A stretch of DNA of 64,000 nucleotides from Cristatella mucedo (GCA_009760855.2 WPIO01000062.1:2197001-2261000); one strand, 5' to 3'. Shown: positions 1 to 22,591, counted from the first letter of the stretch. Numbers and translations: made by a program. Notes: generated by a model from the letters alone, not told the origin.

Positions 1-375
1 TCAAATCCTTTGGAGACCATGCCTTCAGTTCGATAATGCTCCCAAACCCTAGGCCTCACTCCCTACTGACATCACGACATCCCCTGACTTGACATTTAAA
101 AACATGCTAACATCACCTGCTTTTTGACGACATTTGGTGGGTCCTCGTGATTTGCCCTTTGTGTGGTTATGTGTGCTGACACAGTGGATGCTACCACTAA
201 TCGTATATGCATGTTTACACTGCATGTTACCTCTAACAGTAGTATGGCTGTTGACATCTGGATCTTACCCCTTACTATTTGACCGTGCTTCCTTTACAGC
301 TTGTTTAAAGTGCCTAGAAAGAGATTTTAGTTCTCCGAATATTCTAGGCAGATGTATTATTAATATTATTTCTAG
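1..375 (+). mobile_element. LINE family A (CR1/L2-like), 3' end fragment
   Basis: The left edge begins inside the last codons of a LINE reverse-transcriptase ORF (the LKSFGD.AF motif shared with other copies). It continues through the 3' untranslated region with its alternating 'gtgctgaca...gcatgctaccac' pattern. The end is the family tail: AAAGTGCC, an AGAAAGAGA stretch and an ATT-rich terminus. It is frame-broken and cut by the window edge. Confidence 0.7.
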
Positions 376-412
376 TCGGATTCCAGGAGTGAGGATTAAA
401 TCTTTTGCATAA

Positions 413-510
413 TATCAAAAATAATAACAAGATATTTTTATAGCTCTTTAAGAGAACTAAATCTCTTTCTAGGCACGTTACTGATGCTGGAAAGGAAGCA
501 TGTCCATAAG
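413..510 (-). mobile_element. LINE family A-like 3' tail, inverted
   Basis: Read on the minus strand, this holds the family tail with 'agaaagagattta', 'ctcttaaagagc' and an ATT-rich end. Nothing upstream of the tail is recognisable, so it is a severely 5'-truncated insert or a relic. Confidence 0.5.
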
Positions 511-675
511 CGATAACATGCACGGTGTCAGCAAGCATTAGCACACCAAGGCAGATTCTACTGGATCAAGCAAATGCTGTTTGGGGCAGATGGGTGTTTA
601 GCTTTTTTATGTGGCGAAGTCAGATTAGGTAGAGACTCCAGTAAGTAGTGAGTTCTAGGCTTTGGGGGCATATTA

Positions 676-757
676 CAGCAAATGTAAAGCGCCTATGAAT
701 AGATTGAGTTCTCCGAGGGCACTTTATCAAGTGCATTATTATTATTACTATTATATG
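676..757 (+). mobile_element. LINE family A 3' tail
   Basis: Contains 'gcaaatgtaaagcgcct', the hairpin centre and 'ggcactttatcaagtgc' followed by (ATT)n. This is the same 3' terminus as the long copies near 12-13 kb and 58-61 kb. Confidence 0.7.
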
Positions 758-2284
758 AGCCTTAAGTTTATGGTAAGGTCTATTAACAAATTTGAGGTTA
801 GTTAATGGCGCAGCTAAAAGGCCAACTCAGAACAGCCGGTGATATGTGGTGAAGCTCTAATGAGGAAGTATTTCTAATTTTCAAAGGTCGGCCCCATTCG
901 ATGGTCGTTCAGTGTGCTTGGTTAGTTTGGCCTCACATGCCATCTTTGGCATGCGATTTTTCAACGGTCCTCGAGTATCTAATCTTTTGGTTCTGTCGAT
1001 GCCATGAGATTCTTTAGCATCTTACATCATCCTTCCTGGCCAACATTGCTTAGGAAATGAGCTACCTTAATTTCTGCCAGCATTACATCTCGAAATTGTT
1101 CAGGTGAATGGCGGTCAGAATGCAGGATTTCACGTTGAAATTATTTATAGGTAAACGATATGTTAAGGTAAGTCATCGAGGTTATGCTGGCTCTTATTCT
1201 ATTATTCAATTCCCGAGGTCAGCCTCGAGATAGATTTCCAAATAATCTGTTAATAATGTTATGACGAACTTCAGCAAGGACACAGTGTTTGACCTGTCTT
1301 ATTTTAAGCATACTCTATCGGTGTTCAGCCAGGTGCTGGTTGGTGTTCAGCCAGGTGTTCTGTGGACCCCCTTTAGCTGATTGAGTCATGGGCCAGATCT
1401 AGTTGTGCAGCTATGCAAGTTAATCAATTGGCAATAACAGATAATAAATAGATTGGAAGTGGATGTTGCCACCAAGCTTCTTGAGGTGAAATTAATGGGC
1501 CGTGGATTTAATGACTGCTAATACTACCTCCTGTTTATGTTGTGGAGCTGAAAGCGATTTGAGGCAGCCAAAAGGCTCCATGATTGGCTTGTGAAAGGAA
1601 TTGTGCTTTGCAAAGGGGTCGGTGGCAGTCAGAGGTCTGAAGTTCCATTCAAACAGTCAGTACCGTAGATTCCATCAAGATAGTCTAGAATTTAGTAGCA
1701 GCAAGGTTGAAATTATTGAATTGCTCGGAAAACAGGTTCTTTGAGCCTGCTTTCATTCAGAAGGCAAGATTTACAGGACCAGCCGATTATTTTTTTTTAA
1801 ATGCTAAAACAAAAAACGTTCCCGTGAACGCTCAGCGTGCGGAGCGAGTACTTGGAGCAAGACTGCCGCCTAAACCTCCTGCAAAAAAGAAAAACCGAAG
1901 TAAGACTCGAATAGGTAGGAAGCAAGACTCGCCATCTAACCAGGTTTTAAGTATCAGGGAGCTGTCTTTTTAAGGTTACTTTTGCACCAACCCTGTTATA
2001 TTGCATTTTTTCTTATGACCGAGCATGCTCCGACTTCTTTTCAGTATTCTGTTTTGTTTATTTTATCCCCCAATAAAATACTTCTGCCTATTTGAGTGTC
2101 AGTGCTTCAAATGAGATAATTGCCCATATCGGCAACTTCTATAACTAGCAAAATTAGCAAAACTGTGGTTCAAAAAACTAGCAAAATTTGGTCAGGGCTT
2201 GCATAATGCCTTTTCCGTGGTACGGTTCCCTCAACGTCAGCTGTATCAGCATCTGAACTTTGTATTGGCCGCTACTTTTTTGCT
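758..2284. other. No recognised gene
   Basis: No exon or conserved repeat was recognised. A short direct repeat of 'ggtgttcagccaggtg' lies near 1318-1362. An 88-codon plus-strand ORF at 1707-1973 has a Lys/Arg-rich end but no recognised motif. The cytoplasmic first exon of the downstream ATPase beta gene was looked for here and not found. Confidence 0.5.
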
Positions 2285-3293
2285 TACATCCTCGCATTGA
2301 TGGCAGCAAATGGCGAGAACACTAACTTAAGTAATGGGCCAAGTAACTTTAGTAATGATCAAACCTAGCTTGACTCAGAAATTGGAAAGCTGAACGATCG
2401 CAATCGGCTCTGCCAGCATATCTCCTGTTGCATCTGCACAGAAGCTAGGTGTCATGTTCCAAAGAGACCTTGCACTAGACGACCACATTAGCCCTGCAGT
2501 AAAGTCTGCCTACTTTCAGCTACATAACATCGCTAAAATGCAGGCTTGCTTAGACAGGGATACTACATTCAAATTGATCCATGCATTTGCAAGATCCCGT
2601 CTCAACTTCTGTAATTCAGCGCTTGCTGGTCTACTAGCCTGTTCACTCAGGCAGGCAATTACAGTTATCGCAAAATTCTGCAGCTAGGCTTGTCTGTCGT
2701 GAGCATCGAAGTTGCCTCATCATACCACTTCTAGCTGACCTGCACTGGCTCCTAGTCGAGCAGCATATCGACGTCCAGGTTTTGTCATTCAGTTGTAGGT
2801 CCCTTCATTTTTCGGCTCCAGCTTACAGATCAAATCTACTCCCCACCAGGTCAAGCACCTTCAATGTACCACCTCCAAGCAATCTACCACCCACTGTTCT
2901 GACTCGGAAATCGTTTAGCTATATCTCATATGAAGCTCAATCCTTTGGAGACCGTGCCTTTAGTTTGTATGCTCCCAAAGCCTGGAACTCTCGACTGACG
3001 TCACGACATCCGCTAACTTGACATTTAAAAAGAAGCTAAAACACCTGTTGTCGACAGTATTTGATGGGTCCTTGTGATTTGACCTTAATTTGGTTATGCA
3101 TGCTGACACCGTGCATGCTGCCACCAACCACATTTACATATTGATACTGTACATGTCGCCCTAATCATGTTTTGCTCGCTGACATTGTGTAAGTGACCAA
3201 TAACATTTTTATCATGCTTTACAGCACATGTAAAGTGCTTAGAAAGAGATCATGTTCTCTGTGGGTGCTATACAAATGAGTTATCATTTTTAC
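2285..3293 (+). mobile_element. LINE family A2 fragment, degenerate
   Basis: A frame-broken C-terminal reverse-transcriptase region with 'DLALDDHISPAVKSAYFQLH' at 2466-2525, followed by the 3' untranslated region. The tail differs slightly from family A: it ends 'gggtgctatacaaatga' instead of 'ggcgctttatcaagtgc', and the same variant ends the copy at 17-19 kb. I treat these as a sister subfamily. Confidence 0.75.
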
Positions 3294-3938
3294 TTTGACA
3301 CCAGCTTTTGACTGCCAAAAATGGCGGCCATCTACTAGCATTCAGTTTTGAACCATCATCTGGATGCTAAATAACACCATATATGTACCACTTACTATTG
3401 GTACCCCAAATGCTGGGAGATTGGTGAAGATGTGCAGCCTTCCTATTTTCAGCCCGAAAGGCTAGCCAGCTTTGATAACAATGTAATTCATTCGTATTGC
3501 CCTCTCAGAGAACTTGATCCTTAATCAGGCACTTTATATATGCCACAGAGCCCGAGCTGACATCGAGTCATCAAATGCGTTCACCTTGACTTCAGTCCGT
3601 TAACGGCGAGCACCTTAACCACTGGGCCAAACCAGCCCGGCACCAGGGTTCCGGGGAAGCAGGCTAGAGTCAGCTTGCAATGACCCCGACCTAGGTACAG
3701 CGATGCTGGTGCATACTGTACATTCTAAATACCAGATAGGCAATATCGTAGCCATTTTAATATCAAAATCACGTTATAAACTGCTACTAGGGTAGGTTAG
3801 ACAACTTTATTTCCGAGCTATAGTTTTTGCATTCGCTAGTGTTTTTTGATCAAGGGCGTAGCACCGACCGTAGCATAGAATGTGGGTCCGAACTTTCTTA
3901 ACATTGTTCTTCATCAAATTAAAGCTATGGAATGATTT
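3294..3938. other. No recognised gene
   Basis: No exon or repeat was recognised in this stretch. Confidence 0.4.
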
Positions 3939-4160
3939 CAGGATAATAATAATGCACTTGATAACACGCCCTCAGAGAACTCAATCTCTGTCTAGGCGCT
4001 TTACATTTGCTGCAAAGGGAAATGCAATTGAATGGTGAGTAATATCATGCTTGATAAACAAACAAAATGAATAACATGGTTAAGGGTGACATGCACAGGG
4101 TCAGCATGCAAATGTGGTTAGTGGCAGCATGCACAGTGTCAGCACGCACAAGCGCAGGAT
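3939..4160 (-). mobile_element. LINE family A 3' end, inverted
   Basis: The minus-strand tail (AAT)n 'gcacttgataa' is followed by the hairpin and the 3' untranslated region with its 'cagggtcagcatgca' repeats. It is 5'-truncated and lies about 260 bp upstream of the first identified ATPase beta exon. Confidence 0.75.
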
Positions 4161-4416
4161 ATGCCGGTTTTGAGACTTGCTCTTTATTTGGCAGAATTTT
4201 ATATTTTACTGGGTCTTGATCGCATGTGCTGACCGAACAAGTAGAAGGTTTCAGCAGTCCTATTTTCTTTGTCGTATGGCCACACTGTAGCTGTTGCTCA
4301 TATTCTTGCTGGACTACTGAGTGCTGAATGCCCCCTTCAGTCGATAGGACCGTGCTAATGCATGCATTTTGCTCAAGATTGACACATCCACTGCAGCACT
4401 ATTTTTCTAATTGCAG

Positions 4417-14030
<9,614 letters not shown>

Positions 14031-14383
14031 ATGGTCACAGGTGATATTCAATGTAAATTCCATTTTTGCATTCCGTAGAGACGTTTATCAGCTGCAGGCT
14101 GTTACAGCAAACTGCAGTTGAAGGTTGTGGAGTCGAGATGCAGCTTCAGTTCGTAGCACATTCCCAAGTTCATTCCAGTGCTATCACGAGCTTTGGCCAT
14201 GGCACTTGTAATCATGCTAATGACGTAACATGTTCACCCTAGCGTTGATAAAGCTGTGCAGACCATTCCGTATATAACAGTGTGATGCTTTATCCTGCCA
14301 CGCAGCATCTGTTTTATATCTGGCCTTGTGGGTCAATATGTAATTAACTTGTATTACTTTTCCATTGACCTACTGTTAATCGT

Positions 14384-14389
14384 AATAAA
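14384..14389 (+). terminator. Polyadenylation signal of the ATPase beta gene
   Basis: AATAAA about 354 bp after the stop codon in an A/T-rich 3' untranslated region. It is the first canonical hexamer noticed after the stop, so it is a good candidate for the transcript end. Confidence 0.6.
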
Positions 14390-14409
14390 CTGCCTACTGT
14401 TTATACTTG

Positions 14410-16562
14410 ATATTCGGCAGTTGTCTGCTGGTGTTGGCAAGCTTAATGAATTCTTTTTTTCAGGGATGCTTCTTGTTAAGGTTGATTGATATTGGGCATG
14501 CATTCTGACTAGACAACAAAAGTATTGATGCACGTGGAAATTGCTAGCCGCCCCTGAAGGTACATTTGGCCTTCAGCGCAGTTTACATATCGAGCCACAA
14601 TTTCAGGTACAGAGAAACCGAAGGCCGTGTGGTGCTGCCATAGTGTGTGCCATTGCCTTGGGATTGCCATTGTAGCAGGCGCCTATCCCAAGTCTCTTTA
14701 TTCTCGGCAGGAGCCAAATGACAATATCTGGCTGTGGCAGTGAGACTAATCCAGGAGACTAATCCATTTCTCGGTCATTTAGGAAAAAGTTTGAACCTCG
14801 TAGTTGGTTATCGAGGCCCCAGAATTAGACAAGCTGGGACGAGTGGACGGCACATCTATAAGAAAAAAACTTGTCAGCTCATTCCAAGGTGACTAGCTCG
14901 GTTACGTCCACACACGTCTGTTGATTCGAGTCTGTGAGTAGTATCTTTAGTATCGAATCCACGGTTATAGTGAGCTCGTCTTCAAATTTACCGAGCCGCC
15001 TAAAAAAATTGAACTGCTTTCCGCTAGGAAATCAAAGCGGGTGGTTCGCCGGCAGCAAAATCAATTGTCTGTGCTCGCTTTTTTTACCAGCTGAGGGTGG
15101 AAAGCCGTTGATCTATGTCACGAAGGCCGCCGACTCTGCCACTAGCGTAAGAGCCCTTGTCGAAATCGTCGATCGGGGCTGGCCTGTCTTGCTTGGCACC
15201 ATCCTTCGCTGGAGCCGAGTTTAAGCCTTTCGCTGACGCGAGCAGGGCCGCCCAAGGCGACTGTACCTACAGTGGAACGTGGCTATAATGGAGAGCACTT
15301 CGCCGGCCGTAGCTAGCAGAGCATACAATGCTTCCTCCTGCAGACAGCAGCTGACTCAGCCGCTGCATGCCGTGTGGTTCTTAATGAACTTCGGCTGCAG
15401 CAGCGTTGTCTTGCATCCGCCATGTTGCATGTTGTCTTGCATCCGCTATGTTGCATGTTGTCTTGCATCTGTTACTGTGTCTTTTGAGAAGCAGCAGCAA
15501 TTTCGAAATGCAGCGCGACCGGAGGCCGGCTGCTCTGTGGGACCGAGCCCCGGAAAAGAGGTCGGGCGGATTCGTGTCGAGCGGTTCCTCAACGTCTGGA
15601 TTACTGGTCCAGTCGTCTACCGATTGGGCTACTGAGGTTACACACCGACGCTCAGCACAGGGCTTCAAAGCCTCGGCTTTAAATTTCCAAGCTTGCTCGA
15701 GCCGAATCTGACTGTTCTGCTTGAATGATTGAGATAGGGAATTGGTGGCAAGCTGCACCAGTATGCCTGCTGCGGTAGGCGACCAGCGACCTTATGGGCT
15801 ACACGAGCTTCATAGGTCCAGGCAAGCACCTGTAGGGGGGGGGGGGAATCCTAAAGAGCGGTCCGTAACCAAGTCCCTGGCAAATGGCCAAATGTGTATG
15901 GGCGGCCTTGAGCATTGGAAAAATTATCTCGCCTTGAATAGGGAACGACCCGGAAAATGTGCCGACGTCGGGTGAAGTACTTTCAGGATCGTTATCTGTA
16001 AATAGTGATCAGCAAAACGTGACGTTACCTGTGAGTAAAATAAGTTCATGTACGGATCTTTGCTGCGGCGATATCAGTACCATGAACCTTTCGTGTCACT
16101 GCTGAATGAACGAATGGTAGTAAACATACGCATCCAAACCATAGACACACATACAATTAGTGTCGTAAGTTTGGATTAATTTTTTGTGTGCTAAGTATTA
16201 TGTGTTGCCCTGTCGTTTTCCAAGGCTTTCGACTGGGTGACTCCTTTTGGGGTAAGGCGTAGATGAAAAACTGGTTCTAGCAGGGTAAGGGCTGCCAATA
16301 ATAGCCGAGTTCGAGGAAGCGTAAGTATAGACAGACCACTGCCAGCTCTTCCCGTAGAAGCGTCTAGCAGCTGAGGCCCCGTATTCGGTCTGGTACGGGT
16401 TCTGGTTCTGGTTCAGTCTGGTACGCCACCCCTGATGCTCCGCTGGGACGCTGCTTTTGGGCTCGTTCCTGCGGATACCATGAGCTTCAAAGCCGTTAAT
16501 TTTTGTTTCCACGCGAACCACTGTGAAGGCATGACCGGCATGTAAACAAACGTATAGCAGCA
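14410..16562. other. Intergenic stretch, no recognised gene
   Basis: Short ORFs at 14934-15224, 15279-15635 and 15381-15758 have no recognised motif. A 26-bp tandem repeat and a G run (15836-15846) are the only clear structures. Confidence 0.5.
15405..15475 (+). repeat. 26-bp tandem repeat, about 2.7 units
   Basis: Units starting 'gttgtcttgcatccg' repeat at 15405, 15431 and 15457. The first two differ at one base; the last is partial and more diverged. Confidence 0.85.
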
Positions 16563-16690
16563 TTATAATAATAATGCACTCGATAAAGCGCCCTCAGAGA
16601 ATCATCTCTTTCTAGGCGCTTTACATTTGCTGCAAAGGGAAACGCGACTGAATGGTGAGTGATATCATGCTTGATAAACAACATGAATAA
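16563..16690 (-). mobile_element. LINE family A 3' tail, inverted
   Basis: Minus-strand (AAT)n tail, hairpin and start of the 3' untranslated region; strongly 5'-truncated. Confidence 0.8.
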
Positions 16691-16984
16691 CATGTTTATC
16701 TGTTGTACCCACCGTGCCTCAACCGAAGCCATTAGGCTCGAGTCTCTTCTTAAGGAACCGCCAGTAGCTTTCGTTGCATGTCTCGCATATACACGAGAAG
16801 CTGGTGGCTCACAGACACGGAATTGCAAACCGGGAAGTGCATCCCTACTTGGAACGGCATTAATGACTTGCAAGTTTTCCATTGAGAGGGAAATAACAAT
16901 CAGTAACGCTGGAAAAGACCCATTCGTATGTCAATATACGATTGTTAAAGGTACTTAGAAAATCCTTATACATGGTGCATATAG

Positions 16985-19175
16985 AAACTATTTAATGAGT
17001 CTTTGAAGCTCAGCGTTGACCGAACGCACTGTTCGCCCTCGCTCAGACGGCCTATGGTTTACTACTAGCTAGGTCTGCTAAGTGAAAGCTCGATAATGCA
17101 TACAGAAGATCAGGACTGTCTGTCTTCGACAGGCATACTGGAGATCATACCAATTAATCCTAGCAAAGGCCAAGTCCAGCTTCGATAAAAATATTGTTGA
17201 ATCACAGATGAACGTACCAAAATTGCTGATTTTTACGATCAACCATCTCCTTAATCGCTCGATGGTTGGCTTCTTACCTAATGGTCCTGAGGGGTGATCG
17301 CTTCTTTATCACCGAGATAGACAAGATCAAAGAGTCCATCCCTAGGGTGGCAGCATCCCCTCGAGACTCTTGTCCCCAATTATCCGAGACACCTAAATGT
17401 CGACATTCAAGGAGACTACGAGTGACCTCATCCTGAAATTCATCTCCCGATCAAAGAAGACTACTAGTCCTTTAGATATTATTCCCGCTGTCCTATTTCT
17501 ACGATGGATTGATCTTCTGCTGCCATGCATAACATAATAAATATGTACTTAGCATCAGGTCATGTCCATGCACCTTCCAAAAAAGGCTGTAGTCAGGTCA
17601 CTAATTAAGAAAGCAACACTAGACCAAGAAAACTTGAGCAATTTCCACCCAATTTCACATGTACCGTTCCCATCACAGGGTCTGGAACGAGTTGTGGCAG
17701 ACCAGATAACTTTTATATTGAAGCTTCAAACCCAGCGACGAAGTTCCATTCTGATTTGATAGCTAATCGCGCTACAGAGTCAGCATTGCTTCGGGTGCAC
17801 ACTTAGGTAAAGTCTTCTCCCTGCTTGTTTTGCTTAATCTGTCGGCATAGTTTGTACTATTGATCATCAAGTCCTTCTCAAGCACCTCGCCTCTCGCCTG
17901 GGAATCACTGGCACAGCAGTGCAATGATTCAGGACCTTTCTCAGTGGGAGAATCCATGGCATCGATGTGAACGGATAAAGCTCTGACGAAACCACTGAAG
18001 TACGGTGTGGCCCAGAGCTCTGTTTTTGGTCCACTGCTTGTCACAGTTTATACTCACCCTCTTGCCGATGTGATCGCCAAGCATAATCTGGGCTTTCACT
18101 TCTTTTCAGATGATACTCGGTCATACCTTTGCTTTGATCCCTCCCAGCCGTTCCGAGCGTTGAGTTCTCTCAACTCTCTTGCTGCATGTATTGCTGATAT
18201 TCGCACATGGATGGCAGCAAACTTTCGTAAAGTGAATGAATAAAACCAACTTATGAGATATGGGCAAACCAAGTGTGACTCAGAAATCGGAAAACTAAAC
18301 GCTCAAAATTGGCTCTGCTAGCATATATCCTGTTGTATCTGAAGGAAACTAGGTGTCCTGTTCCAAAGTGGCCTTTCACTAGAAGACCACATCAGCTCCA
18401 CAGTCCAGTCTGCTTACTTTCAGCTACACCAAATTTCTAAAATTCGGGATTCTTAGACAGGGATGCTACACCCAAATTAGTTCATGCATTTGTGACATCT
18501 GTAACCCACTGCTTGCTAGTCTTCCGGCCTGTACAATTAGGCACTTACAGTTGCTGCAAAACTCTGCAGCTAGGTTTGTCTGTCATGAGCGTTGCAGTTG
18601 CCACATCTCACCACTTCCAGCCAACCTGTACTAGCTTGCAGTCAAGCAGAGAATTGACTTTAAGGTTCTGTCGCTCACTTTTAGGTCCCTCCATCCTCTG
18701 GCTCCAGCCTACCTATTAGAACTACTCCCCCAGGCTAGGCATCGTACCACCCACTGTTCGGAATCAAATCGCTTAGCTATATCTCATATGAACCTCAAAT
18801 CATCCAGAGACCGTGTCTTTAGTTCGTATGCTTTCAAAGCTCGGAACTCGTTTCCGACTGATGTCACGACATTCCTTGACTTGATGGAATTTAGAAGGAA
18901 GCTGAAAACACCTGTTTATCACAGCTTTTTGTGGGTCCTAGAGGTTAGTCTTTTTTTTCTTATGCATGCTGACACTGACCATTCTGCCACTAGACATATT
19001 TACATGTTGGCCCTGTGCATGTCACCTCTAACCACGTCATGCTTGCTGACATTATGCACAATGCCTCTAATCTAATCTAATATGATCATGCTTCCTATAC
19101 AGCACATGTAGAGTGCTTAGAAAGTGAGTTCTCTGAAGCGGCTATACAAATGTATTCTTATCATTTTATTTCTCT
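16985..19175 (+). mobile_element. LINE family A2, long degenerate copy
   Basis: It begins with a decayed endonuclease-RT linker (near 17015) and continues through RT fragments. These include LNSLAACIADIRTWMAANF at 18169-18225, with KHNLGFHFFSDDTRSYLCFD upstream, where the catalytic YADD has become FSDD. The 3' untranslated region ends 'ggctatacaaatgtattc'. Multiple stops and frameshifts make it a fossil. Unlike the copies at 53.8 and 59.8 kb, it keeps a sense codon in 'cacagagtcagcattgc' (17774). Confidence 0.8.
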
Positions 19176-19319
19176 GGGTAACAAACCAAATATGGCCGCA
19201 CTGCTGACGGAAGTCGATGGAAGCCAGTCAGTAAATGTATATGCAGCCATGTCTACCAACCGACACACAGTACTGGTTTGGCCTAGTGGTTAAGGTGCTC
19301 GCCTCGAATCAAGGTCAAT

Positions 19320-19790
19320 GTGAATGTCACAAGGCCGGCCACGGTTTGGCTCCTCCATACCTAGCTGAACTGCTGCACCAGTTCCAGCCTTATCGTGCCC
19401 TCAGGTCCTGTAGGGACAATAAATTAGCTGTTCCATTCCTCCGCATAAAGACCGTTGGCGACAGAAGCTTTAGCTCTGCAGGTCCTAGACTGTGGAACTC
19501 GCTTCCACAATTCTTACGCAACGACAACTACTCTCCTGCTGCCGACTATGGCACATCCTTTCCAACGGTCCTGAGCTGTTACTCCATGCTACTCACTACC
19601 TAAACTGCTCACCTGACTCTGGTATCCTTCCCACTTTCTCTTTGTTGCGTAAAAATGAAGAATGAGCTGGTGTGTTAGCCACTTAGGCTGTGAGTGCGCT
19701 ATACAAAACTCTCCTGCGTAAAACCCACATAGTCTTTGTGGAGTTACAGACGGAAATGCATTGCATTACATTGCGTAATGTAGTGGGCTC
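19320..19790 (+). mobile_element. LINE family B 3' end
   Basis: RT C-terminus LAPPYLAELLHQFQPYRALR then DRSFSSAGPRLWNSLPQF. The 3' untranslated region ends with repeats of ATTGC/ATTAC near 19757-19775. It shows that family B uses a different terminal repeat from family A's ATT. Confidence 0.75.
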
Positions 19791-19804
19791 GAGCCCCGTG
19801 GCCT

Positions 19805-19865
19805 ACGTAAAGCGCCTTAATAGAGATTAAATTCTCTTAGGGTGCTATGCCAATGAATTATATCT
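19805..19865 (+). mobile_element. LINE-tail relic
   Basis: 'gtaaagcgccttaatagag' followed by 'ctcttagggtgctatgcc' is a decayed copy of the family A/A2 3' hairpin with no body. Confidence 0.5.
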
Positions 19866-22225
19866 ATATATTTTTACGGGTCGTCAGAGCGCTCTAATAG
19901 CTGAGAAGTAGTCTCGTGGGCCAGCACAGTCTGCTGCAGCTATTCCAAACGCATCTATTCCGACGAATGTACTTACGGATAAGCTAAGCAGCAGTATGAA
20001 CGACAAACAAAAGCATACAGCAGTAGCCTCTTCAGATTATCCCGCTAGGATAAAAGTGACTGTGCCTTTTTAGATGTAGATCACTGTTATATAATCTGTC
20101 GACGCAGAAGAAGAAAATATGAATGTATGCTCTGGAACCTTTTCTAGTCATCAAGAGAGACGTTGCTCTAAGAGTTATGATAATCAATTTAAAAAATGGC
20201 CCAAGTATCCAACGGAATCTTGGAAGCTAAGCAAACTTTTGCCAGCCAACCCTCTTAAAAATAAAGAAGATGCATTATATTTAAGGGGAATGTAAAGAAA
20301 ATATGTATACAATTCGTGTGAAAATCATATATTTATTTAGGCTACTTTTCAAAAGACACATATGTTAGAAATGCGATCGGAAGCTCTGGTGACTTCCGCA
20401 TAAAAGAAAAAAATAATGATGCAAGCCACATCCAATCTGGATGTAAACCAGAAGCCACTTATCTACAAATAACAAATTTACCGGTCTTTGCATCATATGC
20501 GACTTGTATCCCAACTTATTGAACCTTGGTAAATCAAGGTACATGCGTGAAGCTTGTTGAGGTGCATTCTTGTGGCTTTTACACAGTTTCCATTCCAGTG
20601 TTGGTTTGTGCCTCGGAAAATCTATAACTAGGCTATTACTTCACGTATCGTAGTTAAATTTGAAATGAGAGTTCGGCTCTGCTTGTTTTGCACGAATCTA
20701 GAAAAAGCTACTATTTCGGTTGGATAAATTTTGCTCTGCGTGTTCGTGATTACGGAAAATATAGCTCCAGTACGTTTGATGACGTATACGGCAAAAATAT
20801 ATCCAACCGAAATCAGAGTTTTTTTTATTGAGTCATGTGACGGACGTCCAACTTAGTTAGGGTCTATAGTCTAACGCGCACAACATGGACGCATTGCGAC
20901 CTTTTTCTCGATAGAAATGCGGAGTACGATGCACGGGATGGAATCGGACGCAGCCTGTCTATTTTTGCATGCACTAAGCGGCTTCGCAGCTGCAAAAAAT
21001 TGTCATGATTTCAGAGGCGACTCTCGAGCCGTGTCACTGTCGTTCGCTCACCTTTGCACCAGTGGTGTCGCTGCTGGCTGCTTTCGAAGCATTCACTCTG
21101 GTAGTCGAACCGTCAAGCTCCGGCTTGGCATTCGGGCCTGCAGCGTTGACAAGCTCTCAGCCACAGCGGCCACGTTGCCGCTTGTGCCGAAGCAGCACAG
21201 GCGGCAGCAGCATTGGCAGGTGCGATGCGAACAGCTTCGGATGCGTGCAAATAAGGTTCCGATTATTTTGAGCATTTCGCGCTCATTGCCGCTCTGGCGC
21301 TCGGTTGCAGTTGTGACGGTGTCGAGTTTGAATACACGCTATGCGATCGGCAGGGACGTTTTTCTTGACAGCTGTCAGGAAAAGCGGCATTAAGGCGAGT
21401 GGCAGCTGAGCCATTCAGTTGCCCGCGGGGCTACTGTAGTGCGAGCCTTGCAATGAAACTCTGGCCAAAGCCGTGTCTGAGTTCGCTGTGCTCATGTTTG
21501 ACGACGACGTACGCACGAGGTCAACGGAAAATCACTGGCGCTCGGCTGCCTGGCAGCATTTCAAGTGTCGCGTTTTAGCAGCGGTCGCCAGAATCTTGCT
21601 GACCTCGAGGCTTTTTCGTCGTCACCGTTTTGTTGAAAAACATGTGTGTGTTTTTGTGCCGTTTGTCTGCATGTCGGGTTCTTAGCACGAGTATTTTTGA
21701 AGAATATCTTGCAAATTTTATCTTTAACTCGGCATCAAGGTTTGAACGCTATTGCTTAAAAACGACCGACTTAACTTTCGTCACGAGTCCTGTCATCGCT
21801 ACAAGTTAGCTGAGCCTTTGTATTCTCACAACCTTAACAGACTGCATCCGCGTCCAATCGCCTATGGTCTTTAAAGGATTACCGTAGCACAAACAGAGGT
21901 TTCAGTAACATGTTAAGTTGTGTTATCTCATAAGCAACAACTGTTGGAAATAAGGACAGTGAAGATAGTTGCTGAATATTGGCACGTGACAGAAACTAGG
22001 AGGGGACTGGCGAGCTGCTTCTCCGGGGTATGTCTTGCAGGGGATGCCCCACTCGGCCGCCTGCGACTGCCTGGACAGTATACAATTGGCGGGTTTATGG
22101 GCGGGGCTGTTCCTGCTCCTGAGGGCCGTCGCCGGCAGGCGAAGGACATCCCGGCTACCCGTGGGAGGTGAAATCGCAATGAATTCTTGTGGTGTAAGGT
22201 AGGATACCACCTTCTAGCTTTGTGG
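19866..22225. other. No recognised gene; GC-rich block 20.88-21.65 kb
   Basis: A CpG-rich stretch holds a 158-codon plus ORF (20917-21393) with no recognised domain. It could be a promoter-associated region. A short inverted repeat lies at 20713-20813. Confidence 0.45.
20713..20813. repeat. Inverted repeat, about 20-bp arms
   Basis: 'atttcggttggata' at 20713-20726 is perfectly complementary to 'tatccaaccgaaat' at 20800-20813. The match extends inward to 19 of 20 positions, with about 60 bp between. It could be a miniature inverted-repeat element or a chance hairpin. Confidence 0.6.
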
Positions 22226-22591
22226 TAATAATAATAATAATAATGCACTTAATAAAGCGCCCTCAGAGAACTTAATCTCTTTCTAGGCGCTTTACATTTG
22301 CTGCAAAGTGAAATGCAATTGAATGGTAAGTAAAATCACGCTTGAAAAACAAAAAAAATGAATAATATGGTTAGGGGTGACATGCACAGGGTCAGCATGC
22401 AAATGTGGTTAGTGGCAGCATGCACAGTGTCAGCACGCATAAGCACGTGAAGGACGAATCACAGGGACCCACTAAATGCTGTCCTAAATAGGTGTGTTTT
22501 TAAGTTCCTTTTAAATGTGGTCAGGTCAGGGGATGTTCTGACGCAGGTCGGGAGGGAGTTCCAGGCTTTGGGAGCATACGAACTAAGTGGT
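22226..22591 (-). mobile_element. LINE family A 3' end, inverted, abruptly broken
   Basis: (AAT)n, hairpin, 3' untranslated region and the last RT codons up to 'gcatacgaactaa'. It then changes abruptly to 'tgttgggacgaagc' at about 22592. Confidence 0.8.

Noticed and set aside
134-412. Hydrophobic plus-strand ORF of 92 codons
   Set aside because: It is the LINE 3' untranslated region with its repeated 'gctgaca...catgct' phrases read in frame; other copies do not keep the frame.
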